Shown piece after piece: positions 18,258 through 26,985 of a stretch of DNA of 64,000 bases. Below the pieces are notes generated by a model, which was given only the letters and a program-made list of their open reading frames with translations, was not told the DNA's origin and did not search any database. Source of the DNA: JAJYSO01 sp964579505 (GTDB lineage: Bacteria > Bacteroidota > Bacteroidia > Flavobacteriales > Flavobacteriaceae); the NCBI GenBank assembly GCA_964579505.1, contig CAZOGC010000001.1, forward strand, positions 186,001-250,000, in the 5' to 3' direction. The position numbers and the translations under genes are program-made. Within the stretch, counting starts at the first letter, position 1; every line of letters begins with the position of its first letter.

Positions 18258-18300
18258 TTCATCCGCCGAAGCCCTATCCGCCTTCACTTAGGCTATGGTG
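18258..18300. repeat. Imperfect palindrome next to tRNA-Ser
   Basis: TATCCGCC (about 18268) and GGTGGATA (about 18296) face each other with one mismatch around an 18-nt middle. This sequence type (CCGCCTT..., GGCGGA...) recurs around the tRNA trailer and may be another dispersed element. No gene is seen between the GIY-YIG start and the tRNA. Confidence 0.4.
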
Positions 18301-18307
18301 GATAAAG

Positions 18308-18341
18308 AGAAAAGCCCATCTTCGCTAATGCTCCGACGGGC
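18308..18341 (-). terminator. Terminator of tRNA-Ser
   Basis: On the minus strand the trailer GCCCGTC (18341-18335) pairs with GATGGGC (18320-18314), one G-T pair, and TTTTCTCTTT follows. It starts 6 nt after the mature tRNA end. Confidence 0.6.
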
Positions 18342-18346
18342 GTAGG

Positions 18347-18431
18347 CGGAGGAAGAGGGATTCGAACCCCCGGTACCTTTCGGTACAACGGTTTTCAAGA
18401 CCGTCGCAATCGACCACTCTGCCATTCCTCC
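18347..18431 (-). tRNA. tRNA-Ser(UGA)
   Basis: On the minus strand: acceptor GGAGGAA / TTCCTCC, D-arm with TGGCAGAGTGG, anticodon stem ACGGT / ACCGT with loop CTTGAAA (anticodon TGA), a long variable arm GTACC-GAAA-GGTACC as expected for tRNA-Ser, and T-arm GGGGG-TTCGAAT-CCCTC. Length 85 nt; CCA is not encoded (the bases after the discriminator G are CCT). It is the source-like match of the dispersed repeats A-C. Confidence 0.97.
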
Positions 18432-18584
18432 AGTATGTGTAGTAGTTTAGTTGTCGAAAGACAAGCTAACTAAACTTGGTTCTTTAAGAACGGCTGCAAA
18501 GATAACAAGCTTTTCCTTTTGTGAAAATATTTTTGTGAAAATATTCATCACTTAATATTATTTTGAACGAAGAAGAAAATGTAA

Positions 18585-19487
18585 TCAAAATAAAAGACCG
18601 GAAATCAGATAAATAAGAGCTAATAAGAAAGTGCTGAGCGCCACATTCTTTAATTCGGGGTCTAGTTTCTGCGACATTTTGTTTTTGTACACGCGTTTTA
18701 CATGAAAAACTAAAGGAATAAAGGGAATAAATAGGAGTGTATTTACTAATTGTGCAGAAATTAGTACATAAATAAAGGTAAGTATAAACGCAACAAGAAG
18801 TAAGCTGAAATGGTAGTATTTGGCTTGTTTTACACCAAGTTTAACCGCCAACGTGTGTTTGCCGGATTTTAAGTCATTTTCTGCATCGCGCATATTATTT
18901 AGGTTAATAACAGCAGCGCTGAGTAGCCCAATGATTGCTGCAAGTATCCAAACGACGTAGGGTAAGTGGTGGCCAAACAAAAAATAACTCCCCACTACGC
19001 TAAGCAGCCCGAAAAAAAGAAAAACAAAAACATCGCCCAATCCGTAATAACCATAGGCTGATTTTCCCATGGTGTATTTTATAGCGGCTATGATGGCTGC
19101 TATTCCGAGCGCAAAAAACAGCATAACATAGCCTATTTCTGTAGGTTTAAAAGCCGAGAAAATAAGAAGTACAACAAAGATGAGTGTAAGCAAAGTTGTT
19201 ACAATCATTGCCGTTTTCATTTGTTGGTGGGTTAAGATACCGCTTTGTAGTCCACGTTTAGGGCCTAGACGTTCTTCGTTATCGGTTCCTTTTACGCTGT
19301 CGCCATAATCATTGGCAAAATTAGAGAGAATTTGAAACCCCATGGTAGCCAATAAGGCATACACAAAAATGGTGCTGTTAAAAATACCTTCGCGTAAAGC
19401 CAACCCGGTACCCACCATTATTCCTGATACCGAAAGCGGTAACGTACGCGGGCGCATGGCTTCTATCCACGCTTTCAATTTTTGCAT
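18585..19487 (-). CDS. menA: 1,4-dihydroxy-2-naphthoate polyprenyltransferase (MenA)
   Basis: Inner-membrane UbiA-family enzyme that attaches the prenyl chain to dihydroxynaphthoate in menaquinone synthesis. Two Asp-rich motifs bind prenyl diphosphate/Mg: NFANDYGDSVKGTD (about 58-71) and NNMRDAENDLKSGKHT (about 195-210). Eight or so hydrophobic segments span the protein. Start: the ATG at 19487 is 2 bp after the holA stop; an upstream in-frame TTG (19493) would overlap holA and is less likely. Co-transcribed with holA. Confidence 0.95.
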   Translation of the reverse strand: MQKLKAWIEAMRPRTLPLSVSGIMVGTGLALREGIFNSTIFVYALLATMGFQILSNFANDYGDSVKGTDNEERLGPKRGLQSGILTHQQMKTAMIVTTLLTLIFVVLLIFSAFKPTEIGYVMLFFALGIAAIIAAIKYTMGKSAYGYYGLGDVFVFLFFGLLSVVGSYFLFGHHLPYVVWILAAIIGLLSAAVINLNNMRDAENDLKSGKHTLAVKLGVKQAKYYHFSLLLVAFILTFIYVLISAQLVNTLLFIPFIPLVFHVKRVYKNKMSQKLDPELKNVALSTFLLALIYLISGLLF

Positions 19488-19489
19488 AA

Positions 19490-20515
19490 TCAACGTGTAA
19501 TTTTTATCAATAATTCTTTAAGGAAGTCGCCTTGTGTAACTAGCGAGCTGCTACCCACCCCTTTTACGCGTACATCAATGTCTCTTAAGACGGTAAGTGC
19601 ATGGCTGCACTGCTTCATAGAAAATGTACGAGAAGCTTGCGCATAATCATTTACAAAGTAGGGGTTAATACCTAGTTTGCTGGCTACATTTCGACGTGAT
19701 TTATCGTTGAGTCCGTGGTATTTTAATAGTTGAGAAAAATACCTAAATAACAAAGGTAATGTGGCTAGAATAGGGTTGTCTTTAGGGTTTTGTGCAAAAT
19801 AATCTATGATGCGAAAAGCGCGTTTAAAATCGTTGTTTCCAATAGCATTTTGCAGTTCAAAGTTATTAAAATCTTTGCTGAACCCAATATTTTTCTCAAT
19901 CAACTCAGGGGTAATGGTTTCTCCTTGTGTAAGAATAATCTGTAGCTTGTTGAGCTCGTTGTTTATTTTTCCCAAATCTGTTCCTAAAAATTCTATCAGC
20001 ATTCGCGAAGCCTTAGGATTAATACGCATTCCTTTAGCCTGTAAATTTTCTTCTATAAAAGAAGGAAGTTGGTTTTCATATAACTTCTTACTTTCAAAAA
20101 CCACTCCATTGGCTTTGGCAGCTTTGTAATAGGCTTTGCGTTTATCGACTTTCTTATATTTTAAGCAAATAACCAAGACAGTAGAGGGTTGTGGATTTTT
20201 AAAATAGCTTTCAAATTCGTTGAGTTTGTTTTGTAAATTACCCGAAGCCGATAACCCTTGCGCTTCTTTAAGGATGACAACCTGATGCTCGGCCATCATA
20301 GGAAACCGCTTGGCGCTGGCCACCACCTGATCTACACTTACATCACGCCCGTAAAATATACTCTGATTAAAACTTTTTTCTTCTTCGGTTAATAGATGAT
20401 TGGTTATATAGTTGGCAATAAGATCTATAAAATAAGGTTCCTCTCCACTTAATAGATAAATAGGTTTGAGTTTTCCTTTTTTTAATTCAGCTATAATTTT
20501 TTTATAATCGTTCAT
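19490..20515 (-). CDS. holA: DNA polymerase III subunit delta (HolA)
   Basis: Clamp-loader delta subunit that opens the sliding clamp. The N-terminus IAELKKGKLKPIYLLSGEEPYFIDLIANYI (in two parts, residues 7-36) is the standard start of bacterial delta proteins; KRFPMMAEHQVVILKEAQ (about 69-86) is the RecA-like core. C-terminal collar domain from about 215. Length 341 aa is normal. Divergent from the HsdR_N-domain gene, first gene of the holA-menA pair. Confidence 0.95.
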   Translation of the reverse strand: MNDYKKIIAELKKGKLKPIYLLSGEEPYFIDLIANYITNHLLTEEEKSFNQSIFYGRDVSVDQVVASAKRFPMMAEHQVVILKEAQGLSASGNLQNKLNEFESYFKNPQPSTVLVICLKYKKVDKRKAYYKAAKANGVVFESKKLYENQLPSFIEENLQAKGMRINPKASRMLIEFLGTDLGKINNELNKLQIILTQGETITPELIEKNIGFSKDFNNFELQNAIGNNDFKRAFRIIDYFAQNPKDNPILATLPLLFRYFSQLLKYHGLNDKSRRNVASKLGINPYFVNDYAQASRTFSMKQCSHALTVLRDIDVRVKGVGSSSLVTQGDFLKELLIKITR

Positions 20516-20552
20516 CTATAAAAGTAAGTAAGATAAATTCCTCGCACTGTTT

Positions 20553-20560
20553 TATATTTG
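20553..20560 (+). promoter_or_regulatory. -7 element close to start codon
   Basis: TATATTTG matches the Bacteroidota -7 consensus and ends only 4 nt before the ATG at 20565. If used, the transcript starts at or just before the start codon (leaderless). No clear TTTG at the expected upstream distance. Confidence 0.4.
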
Positions 20561-20564
20561 GCAA

Positions 20565-21014
20565 ATGTTTGATAAACTCAATTTTCCGACGTATTCTTTT
20601 CGCCTCAAAAATAGCGAAAATAAGACGCTCATCTTTGCAATACTCAGAAAAAAATTTGTGCGGTTAACCCCCGAAGAGTGGGTGCGGCAGCATGTAATTC
20701 AATTTCTGTTAGCGCAAAAAAAGATTCCACAGTCTTTATTGAGTGCAGAAAAACAAATCCGTATAAACCAAGTAATAAAGCGATATGATGTGGTAGCTTT
20801 CAAGCCAGATGGTTCTATATTGCTTGTGGTAGAGTGCAAGGCGCCCTCCGTAAAAATTACACAAGAAACATTTGATCAGATTGCGCGGTATAATTTAACG
20901 CTTAAAGCTGATTTTTTAATGGTTACAAATGGGTTGCAACATTATTACTGCCAATTAGATTATCAAGCAAAAAAATATCATTTTTTAAAGGAAATACCCA
21001 ATTATACCCGTTAA
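20565..21014 (+). CDS. HsdR N-terminal-domain protein (stand-alone)
   Basis: A 149-aa protein made of just the nuclease-like N-terminal domain found in type I R subunits (HSDR_N_2 type). Visible: LTPEEWVRQHVIQFLL (about 34-49) and the PD-(D/E)XK-like core KRYDVVAFKPDGSILLVVECK (D at about 80, ECK at about 94-96). It has no motor domain or methyltransferase neighbours. From family knowledge it is a conserved neighbour of holA in Flavobacteriia, so probably a core gene with a DNA-repair or nuclease role rather than restriction. Actual function unknown. Confidence 0.9.
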   Translation: MFDKLNFPTYSFRLKNSENKTLIFAILRKKFVRLTPEEWVRQHVIQFLLAQKKIPQSLLSAEKQIRINQVIKRYDVVAFKPDGSILLVVECKAPSVKITQETFDQIARYNLTLKADFLMVTNGLQHYYCQLDYQAKKYHFLKEIPNYTR

Positions 21015-21023
21015 TTTGCCCTT

Positions 21024-22031
21024 GTGAAAACAGCTGTTGTCATCTTAAATTGGAATGGAAGAGCGCTTCTTGAGCAGTTCTTACCTTCAGTGGTTAATTT
21101 TTCTCCTGAAGCCACGGTGTATGTGGCAGATAATGCATCTACAGATGACTCTCTTGCTTTTATACAAGCTCATTTTTCTACGGTAAAAATTATTAAAAAC
21201 GCTGCAAACTGGGGGTTTGCCAAAGGCTATAATGAGGCGCTGGCTCAACTATCAGAAGATATTTTAATCTTGCTTAACAGCGATGTTGAGGTAACCAAAA
21301 ACTGGTTACAACCTTTATTAAATCACTTTAAAGAACACCCTGAAACGGCTATTGCGCAGCCCAAGTTGTTGGCGTATAAACAAAAAAACCACTTTGAATA
21401 TTCGGGGGCGGCCGGTGGGTATATAGATAAGTTGGGGTATCCGTTTTGTAGAGGCCGCATTTTTGATACTGTAGAGGCTGATAAGGGACAATACGATGAA
21501 GAAGCTTCTATCTTATGGGCTAGTGGGGCTTGCTTAGTTATTCGGCGAACCATTTATGAAGAGTTGGAGGGAATGGATGAGTTGTATTTTGCCCATCAAG
21601 AAGAAATTGATTTGTGTTGGCGTGCTCATAATGCCGGCTACCAAATAAAATATATTCCGAATAGTGTGGTCTATCATTTGGGAGGAGCCACGTTAGATGC
21701 AATGAACCCACGCAAGACATTCTTAAATTTCCGTAATTCGTTGTTTAATATGCTAAAAAATATACCGGGTACTAAAGTATATGGACTTATTTTTATGCGA
21801 TTAGTCTTAGATGGAGTAGCAGGAATTAAATTTTTGTTGGAAGGAAGACCCAAACATACTTGGGCCATTGTACAAGCACATGGTAGTTTTTATAAGCATT
21901 GGAAAAAAATAAGGGCCAAACGAAAAAAAATGCACATTAAAAGGGCTTATGCCACCGTAGGAAGCATTGTTTGGCAATATTACGTTTTAAAAAAAAGGCG
22001 ATATGTCAATTTAAAACGTACGGAATTATAA
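21024..22031 (+). CDS. Family 2 glycosyltransferase
   Basis: GT-A fold transferase: N-terminal AVVILNWNGRALLEQFLPSV (residues 4-23), DNASTDD (about 36-42) and the metal-binding LLNSDVEV (about 90-97), later HQEEIDLCWRAHNAGY (about 191-206), typical of rhamnosyltransferase-like GT2 enzymes. A single hydrophobic patch near 255-275 may touch the membrane. Start is GTG at 21024, 9 bp after the previous stop. Likely makes a cell-surface polysaccharide or glycolipid; donor and acceptor unknown. Confidence 0.9.
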   Translation: MKTAVVILNWNGRALLEQFLPSVVNFSPEATVYVADNASTDDSLAFIQAHFSTVKIIKNAANWGFAKGYNEALAQLSEDILILLNSDVEVTKNWLQPLLNHFKEHPETAIAQPKLLAYKQKNHFEYSGAAGGYIDKLGYPFCRGRIFDTVEADKGQYDEEASILWASGACLVIRRTIYEELEGMDELYFAHQEEIDLCWRAHNAGYQIKYIPNSVVYHLGGATLDAMNPRKTFLNFRNSLFNMLKNIPGTKVYGLIFMRLVLDGVAGIKFLLEGRPKHTWAIVQAHGSFYKHWKKIRAKRKKMHIKRAYATVGSIVWQYYVLKKRRYVNLKRTEL

Positions 22032-22123
22032 GTTTTTTCGCTTTATAGCAGCTATTTATTGAGCTTGCCCCATGTAACATGTGCCTTATTGACGAACCTG
22101 CATATTTAAAATAAACTCATTTT

Positions 22124-22156
22124 TTTGTGTATAAAAAAATAACTTCGATATATTTG
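22124..22156 (+). promoter_or_regulatory. Promoter of the OmpA-family gene
   Basis: TTTG (22124-22127), 21 nt, TATATTTG (22149-22156). Consensus elements with slightly long spacing; the predicted leader to the ATG at 22184 is about 22 nt. Confidence 0.5.
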
Positions 22157-22183
22157 CGTTTCTAAAATAAAACCTGATAAAAT

Positions 22184-23044
22184 ATGAAAAAACTAGTTCT
22201 TTTGTGTGGAGCCGCTATGATGCTCTTTACATCATGTGTTTCACATAAGAAATTTGATGCGCTTCAGCAGAAAAAAGAAGACTTAGCTAGCCAAGTGTAT
22301 AAGTTAAATTCAGAATTGGCACAATGCAAAAATCATGCAAAAACCAAAATTTCTGGTTTGCAAGAACGTGTTAATACGTTACAAAACACTAATGCGGCTT
22401 TAGTAAATGCCAATGGTAGTTTTGCCACGATCTCTAAAAAAGCGGCTACTAACTTAGAGCGTTCGTTAGAAAGTATTAAAGAAAAAGACGAACAATTGCG
22501 TACGTTACATGACGCTATTAATAAAAAAGATTCTGTAACACTAGCTTTAGTAACCAGCTTAAAGAGTGCTTTGGGTAATCTTTATGATGATGATATTCAG
22601 ATTAAAGTAGAAAAAGGAGCCGTATTTGTTTCTATTTCTGATAAACTCTTGTTTGCTAGCGGCAGCTACAAAGTATCTACTAAAGCTATGGATGTATTGA
22701 AGAAAGTAGCAACAGTGGTAAATTCAAAACCAGACATAGAATTTATGGTTGAGGGCCACACAGACACCGATCCTATTCATACAAATTGTATAGAAGATAA
22801 CTGGGATTTAAGTGTAAAACGCGCTACTTCTGTAGTACGTATCTTACAACATAAATATGGTGTTGATCCTGCTCGTATGACGGCAGCAGGGCGTAGTGAA
22901 TATGTACCGATTGCTTCAAACGCTACAGCTGCGGGAAAAGCTAAAAACCGCAGAACCCGTATTGTTATCTTGCCTAAACTCGATAAATTCTTTAGCATGA
23001 TTGAGTCTGGTATGGAAAAAGCAAAAGAAAACAGCACTAAGTAA
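22184..23044 (+). CDS. OmpA-family lipoprotein
   Basis: Peptidoglycan-associated outer-membrane lipoprotein. Signal peptide with lipobox MLFTSC (Cys at residue 18), a coiled-coil stretch (about 28-125, KKEDLASQVYKLNSELAQ and heptads after), then an OmpA C-terminal domain (about 150-275) with FMVEGHTDTDPI, NWDLSVKRATSVV and NRRTRIVILP, the residues that hold the peptidoglycan diaminopimelate. 286 aa. Own promoter; a hairpin terminator follows. Likely an envelope-anchoring structural protein. Confidence 0.93.
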   Translation: MKKLVLLCGAAMMLFTSCVSHKKFDALQQKKEDLASQVYKLNSELAQCKNHAKTKISGLQERVNTLQNTNAALVNANGSFATISKKAATNLERSLESIKEKDEQLRTLHDAINKKDSVTLALVTSLKSALGNLYDDDIQIKVEKGAVFVSISDKLLFASGSYKVSTKAMDVLKKVATVVNSKPDIEFMVEGHTDTDPIHTNCIEDNWDLSVKRATSVVRILQHKYGVDPARMTAAGRSEYVPIASNATAAGKAKNRRTRIVILPKLDKFFSMIESGMEKAKENSTK

Positions 23045-23096
23045 GGGATAACCTTATCGTGCGTTTAAATACGCTTAAAAAATTAGTTTAAAAATC

Positions 23097-23133
23097 AATC
23101 TCGCCTTTAGTTCATAAGGCGGGATTGTTTATT
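23097..23133 (+). terminator. Terminator after OmpA-family gene
   Basis: AATCTCGCCTT (23097-23107) pairs with AAGGCGGGATT (23116-23126), one G-T pair, then GTTTATTTTT. Its tail overlaps the -7-like element of glyS. Confidence 0.65.
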
Positions 23134-23137
23134 TTTG
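23130..23137 (+). promoter_or_regulatory. -7-like element directly before glyS
   Basis: TATTTTTG ends 5 nt before the glyS ATG (23143), inside the tail of the upstream terminator. If active, glyS mRNA would be nearly leaderless. Confidence 0.35.
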
Positions 23138-23142
23138 CGCTT

Positions 23143-24681
23143 ATGGCAGAAAAAGATAAGTTTAAATCGGTTATAGCACATGCCAAAGAATATGGCTATG
23201 TGTTTTCGTCTAGTGAGATCTATGATGGCTTAGGTGCCGTGTATGACTACGGCCCAAATGGCGTAGAACTCAAAAAAAATATTAAAGATTACTGGTGGAA
23301 AAGTATGGTACAGGTGCACCAAAATATTGTGGGCCTAGATGCCGGTATCTTGATGCATCCTAAAACTTGGAAAGCTTCCGGACACGTTGATGCGTTTAAT
23401 GATCCACTTATTGATAACAAAGACTCAAAAAAACGCTACCGTGCAGACGTACTTATTGAAGACTATGCCGAAAAACGCCGTCAAAAGGCACAAAAAGAAA
23501 TTAATAAAGCCAAAAAACGTTTTGGAGAAGCTTTTGATGAAGCTCAATTTATAGCGACAAACAAGCGTGTAATTCGGTATAATCAAGAAGCGAATGAAGC
23601 AGTTAGTAGATTGGCAAAAGCATTAGATGCCGGCGATTTAAAAGCCGTTAAAGATCTTATTGTAGAGTTGGAAATTACATGCCCTGTTAGCGGCTCTAAA
23701 AATTGGACGGATGTCAAGCAGTTTAATTTGATGTTTAAAACCCAATTGGGGGCAGAAGAGGCTAGTGCAATTGACTTGTATTTACGTCCGGAAACAGCAC
23801 AAGGTATTTTTGTAAACTACTTGAATGTTCAAAAATCAGCTCGAATGAAAATTCCTTTTGGAATTGCGCAAATAGGAAAAGCTTTTCGAAATGAAATTGT
23901 GGCCCGTCAGTTTGTGTTTCGTCAACGAGAATTTGAACAGATGGAAATGCAGTTTTTTGTGAAGCCTGGGGAAGAAATGCACTGGTTTGACTATTGGAAA
24001 AACACACGCGAAGCTTGGCACAAATCACTTGGGTTTACAGCAGAAGATTACCGCTTTCATCCGCACGATAAGTTAGCGCATTATGCCAATGCCGCTACAG
24101 ACATTGAGTTTAATTTCCCCTTTGGGTTTAAAGAATTGGAAGGTATTCATTCTCGTACTGATTTTGATTTAAAAGCCCATGAAAAACACTCCGGAAAAAA
24201 ACTACGGTTTTACGATCCGGAAACTCAAGAAAGCTATGTGCCCTATGTGGTAGAAACATCTATTGGGGTAGATCGTATGTTTTTGGCCATTTTTTCAAAA
24301 GCGTTAGAAGAAGAAGATTTAGGTGATGGAAAGACGCGCACTGTTTTGCGTTTGCCGGCTATTTTAGCTCCGGTTAAAGTAGCGGTATTTCCACTGGTTA
24401 AAAAAGATGGGTTAGCAGCAATAGCGCAAGAAATTGTAACTGATTTGCAGTGGGATTACCGTGTGATGTATGATGATAAAGACGCTGTGGGCAGGCGTTA
24501 TCGCCGCCAAGATGCAGCCGGCACTCCTTTTTGTATCACCGTAGATTATGAAACGCCCAAAGATCAAAGTGTTACTATTCGCTATCGCGACTCTATGGAG
24601 CAAAAACGCATTAAAATTGCAGATTTAAAGACACTTTTAGCAAAAGAACTCAACTTTAAAAGCTGGTTGGCTGGTAAATAA
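23143..24681 (+). CDS. glyS: Glycine--tRNA ligase (GlyS, dimeric type)
   Basis: Class II aminoacyl-tRNA synthetase charging tRNA-Gly. Visible: GLGAVYDYGPNGVELKKNI near the N-terminus, motif 2 AFRNEIVARQFVFRQREFEQ (about 248-267), motif 3 region VVETSIGVDRMFLAIFSKA (about 369-387), and the C-terminal anticodon-binding domain (about 405-512). Length 512 aa is normal for the single-chain type. Start ATG 23143 preferred; an in-frame TTG at 23125 lies in the upstream terminator. Its 3' end overlaps the convergent anmK by 26 bp. Confidence 0.96.
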   Translation: MAEKDKFKSVIAHAKEYGYVFSSSEIYDGLGAVYDYGPNGVELKKNIKDYWWKSMVQVHQNIVGLDAGILMHPKTWKASGHVDAFNDPLIDNKDSKKRYRADVLIEDYAEKRRQKAQKEINKAKKRFGEAFDEAQFIATNKRVIRYNQEANEAVSRLAKALDAGDLKAVKDLIVELEITCPVSGSKNWTDVKQFNLMFKTQLGAEEASAIDLYLRPETAQGIFVNYLNVQKSARMKIPFGIAQIGKAFRNEIVARQFVFRQREFEQMEMQFFVKPGEEMHWFDYWKNTREAWHKSLGFTAEDYRFHPHDKLAHYANAATDIEFNFPFGFKELEGIHSRTDFDLKAHEKHSGKKLRFYDPETQESYVPYVVETSIGVDRMFLAIFSKALEEEDLGDGKTRTVLRLPAILAPVKVAVFPLVKKDGLAAIAQEIVTDLQWDYRVMYDDKDAVGRRYRRQDAAGTPFCITVDYETPKDQSVTIRYRDSMEQKRIKIADLKTLLAKELNFKSWLAGK

Positions 24682-25732
24682 ACCCGGCACAGTGATCTTT
24701 AGAGGCTCCGGTAACTTGATGCAAAACATTAATTTCGTTACGCATTCGTAGCACACCTAATAAACCAAAGATAAGCGCTTCTTTATAGTCAACTAAATTG
24801 CGGTTGGGTACTACAATCTTGCAGCGCGTTTGTTTTTGTATACAGTCTACTAAGAATTGATTATAAGCCCCTCCGCCTGTTAGGAGGGCTTTTCCTTTTG
24901 TGCAAGTACGTAAGGCTTCGGCAATTTTTTTTGCAATATGTAGGGTGTAGGTTGCCAAAATGGTCTGTGGGGCACTGTTTGTTTTTTCTAACAAGGGTAA
25001 AACTACCGCTTTTACCCATTCAATTCCCAAAGATTTAGGCGGTTTTTGGGTGTAATAACCTAGTTGATTTAACTGCTTTAGTAAAGCAGTATCTATTTTT
25101 CCGATGGCAGCAAGTTTTCCTTCGGCATCATATTCTTTTCCGCATTTTTGGGCATATCTGTTTAAAACAGTATTTACCGCACAAATATCATAGGCAATCC
25201 GTGCGTTATTTTGTTTTAGAGAGATGTTGGCAAATCCTCCTAAATTAATACAAGCTTCATAGTCTGAAAAAAGAAGAGCATCTCCTATAGGAACCAACGG
25301 GGCACCTTGTCCACCTAATGCTACATCTTGCACTCTAAAGTCACAAATTACGGTATGCTTAAGTAGTTGAGCCAATAAAGGGAGATTTCCTATTTGTAGG
25401 GTATAGTGGTTTTGCGGTTGATGCAGAATGGTATGTCCGTGAGAACAAATTGCGTTGAGGTTGTGCAGAGCATGTTGTTTGATAAAAGCCTGTATAATCT
25501 GTGCTAAGTAATGTGTGTAGGTTTTGTTTAATAACGTGAGTTCTTCAGTAGTATATTGGTCGGCTTCTGCTAAGGTGTGTTGCCATTTTGAAGGATATGG
25601 GCAGGTTTCGGTATCAACTATGGCATAGTTCCATTTAGCGTTTTCGTAGATGAGTTTTAGGTGAGCCAAATCAATGCCATCTAAAGAAGTGCCCGACATA
25701 ACCCCTAATACATGATAAATTTGTGCTTTCAT
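24656..25732 (-). CDS. anmK: Anhydro-N-acetylmuramic acid kinase (AnmK)
   Basis: Phosphorylates and opens 1,6-anhydro-MurNAc to MurNAc-6-phosphate in peptidoglycan recycling. Motifs: GVMSGTSLDGIDLAHL (about 10-25, phosphate binding), GGQGAPLVPIGD (about 137-148, with catalytic Asp), NLGGFANISL (about 159-168), LLTGGGAYN (about 284-292). Length 358 aa is normal. Convergent with glyS, overlapping its last 26 bp; divergent from the acyl-CoA dehydrogenase gene. No murQ is visible here. Confidence 0.95.
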   Translation of the reverse strand: MKAQIYHVLGVMSGTSLDGIDLAHLKLIYENAKWNYAIVDTETCPYPSKWQHTLAEADQYTTEELTLLNKTYTHYLAQIIQAFIKQHALHNLNAICSHGHTILHQPQNHYTLQIGNLPLLAQLLKHTVICDFRVQDVALGGQGAPLVPIGDALLFSDYEACINLGGFANISLKQNNARIAYDICAVNTVLNRYAQKCGKEYDAEGKLAAIGKIDTALLKQLNQLGYYTQKPPKSLGIEWVKAVVLPLLEKTNSAPQTILATYTLHIAKKIAEALRTCTKGKALLTGGGAYNQFLVDCIQKQTRCKIVVPNRNLVDYKEALIFGLLGVLRMRNEINVLHQVTGASKDHCAGFIYQPTSF

Positions 25733-25756
25733 GCTGTTAAAAATAGCAATTCTCTA

Positions 25757-25787
25757 TTGAAAAATAACTAGCAATAAGTTATATTTG
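25757..25787 (+). promoter_or_regulatory. Promoter of acyl-CoA dehydrogenase gene
   Basis: TTGA (25757-25760, one mismatch to TTTG), 19 nt, TATATTTG (25780-25787, full match). Predicted leader about 30 nt. Confidence 0.5.
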
Positions 25788-25821
25788 CAGGACTTCCAAA
25801 ATATCAAATAGTCAACATTTT

Positions 25822-26964
25822 ATGGATTTTAAACTTACAGAAGAGCATCTAATGATTAGAGATGCTGCCCGAGATTTTGCGAATAACGAATTATTGCCGG
25901 GTGTTATTGAACGAGACGAAAAACAAAAATTTCCAACAGAACAAGTTAGGAAGATGGGAGAGTTGGGCTTTTTGGGCATGATGGTCTCTCCTGAATATGG
26001 TGGCGGCGGAATGGATACGCTTTCGTATGTAATTGCTATGGAAGAAATTGCTAAAGTTGAGATGGCCTGTTCTACCATTATGTCGGTAAATAACTCATTG
26101 GTTTGCTGGGGAATTGAAGAATACGGAACTGAAGCACAAAAACAAAAATATTTAACAAAACTGGCCACCGGAGAATCTATAGGAGCTTTTTGTTTAAGTG
26201 AACCTGAAGCCGGAAGTGATGCTACCTCGCAAAAAACTACCGCCATAGACAAAGGAGATCACTATATTTTAAACGGAACCAAAAACTGGATTACGAATGG
26301 TGGTACGGCTGATTATTATTTAGTGATTGCGCAGTCTCATCAGGAGAAAAAGCACCATGGTATTAACGCTTTTATTGTTGAAAAAGGCTGGGAAGGTTTT
26401 GAAATTGGTGCCAAACAAGATAAAATGGGTATTCGGTCTAGCGATACACATACATTACTCTTTAATGATGTAAAAGTACCTAAAGAAAATCGTATTGGTG
26501 AAGACGGGTTTGGATTTACCTTTGCAATGAAAACTTTATCAGGTGGGCGTATAGGTATTGCTTCTCAAGCCATAGGTGTGGCTGCAGGCGCTTATGAGTT
26601 ATCAAAAGAATACAGCAAACAACGCAAAGCTTTTGGAAAAGAAATTAGCCGCCATCAGGCTATTGCATTTAAATTAGCCAAAATGTATAGTGAGATTGAA
26701 GCGGCGCGTTATTTAGTATGGAAAGCAGCATATGACAAAGACGTACATGCTAATTATGATCTATCAGGTGCTGTAGCTAAATACTATGCTTCAAAAGTAG
26801 CGATGGATACTACTACAGAGGCTGTTCAAATTCATGGAGGTAACGGATATGTAAGAGAATATCACGTTGAGCGTATGATGCGCGACGCCAAGATTACACA
26901 AATTTACGAAGGCACCTCTGAGGTACAACAAATTGTTATTTCTAGAGCTATTCTAAAAGACTAG
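25822..26964 (+). CDS. Acyl-CoA dehydrogenase
   Basis: FAD enzyme oxidising acyl-CoA to trans-2-enoyl-CoA. Visible: N-terminal helical domain with RKMGELGFLGMMVSPEYGG (about 49-67), FCLSEPEAGSDA (about 123-134) and NGTKNWITNG (about 152-161) of the flavin-contacting barrel, and C-terminal YGGNGYVREYHVERMMRDAK-like end where IHGGNGYVREYHVER and IYEGTSEVQQIVI (about 362-374) include the catalytic Glu region. Length 380 aa fits short-chain (butyryl/branched) enzymes. Substrate chain length is not certain. Monocistronic, with promoter before and terminator after. Confidence 0.94.
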   Translation: MDFKLTEEHLMIRDAARDFANNELLPGVIERDEKQKFPTEQVRKMGELGFLGMMVSPEYGGGGMDTLSYVIAMEEIAKVEMACSTIMSVNNSLVCWGIEEYGTEAQKQKYLTKLATGESIGAFCLSEPEAGSDATSQKTTAIDKGDHYILNGTKNWITNGGTADYYLVIAQSHQEKKHHGINAFIVEKGWEGFEIGAKQDKMGIRSSDTHTLLFNDVKVPKENRIGEDGFGFTFAMKTLSGGRIGIASQAIGVAAGAYELSKEYSKQRKAFGKEISRHQAIAFKLAKMYSEIEAARYLVWKAAYDKDVHANYDLSGAVAKYYASKVAMDTTTEAVQIHGGNGYVREYHVERMMRDAKITQIYEGTSEVQQIVISRAILKD

Positions 26965-26985
26965 AGCGGATGAACTATCTTAAAG

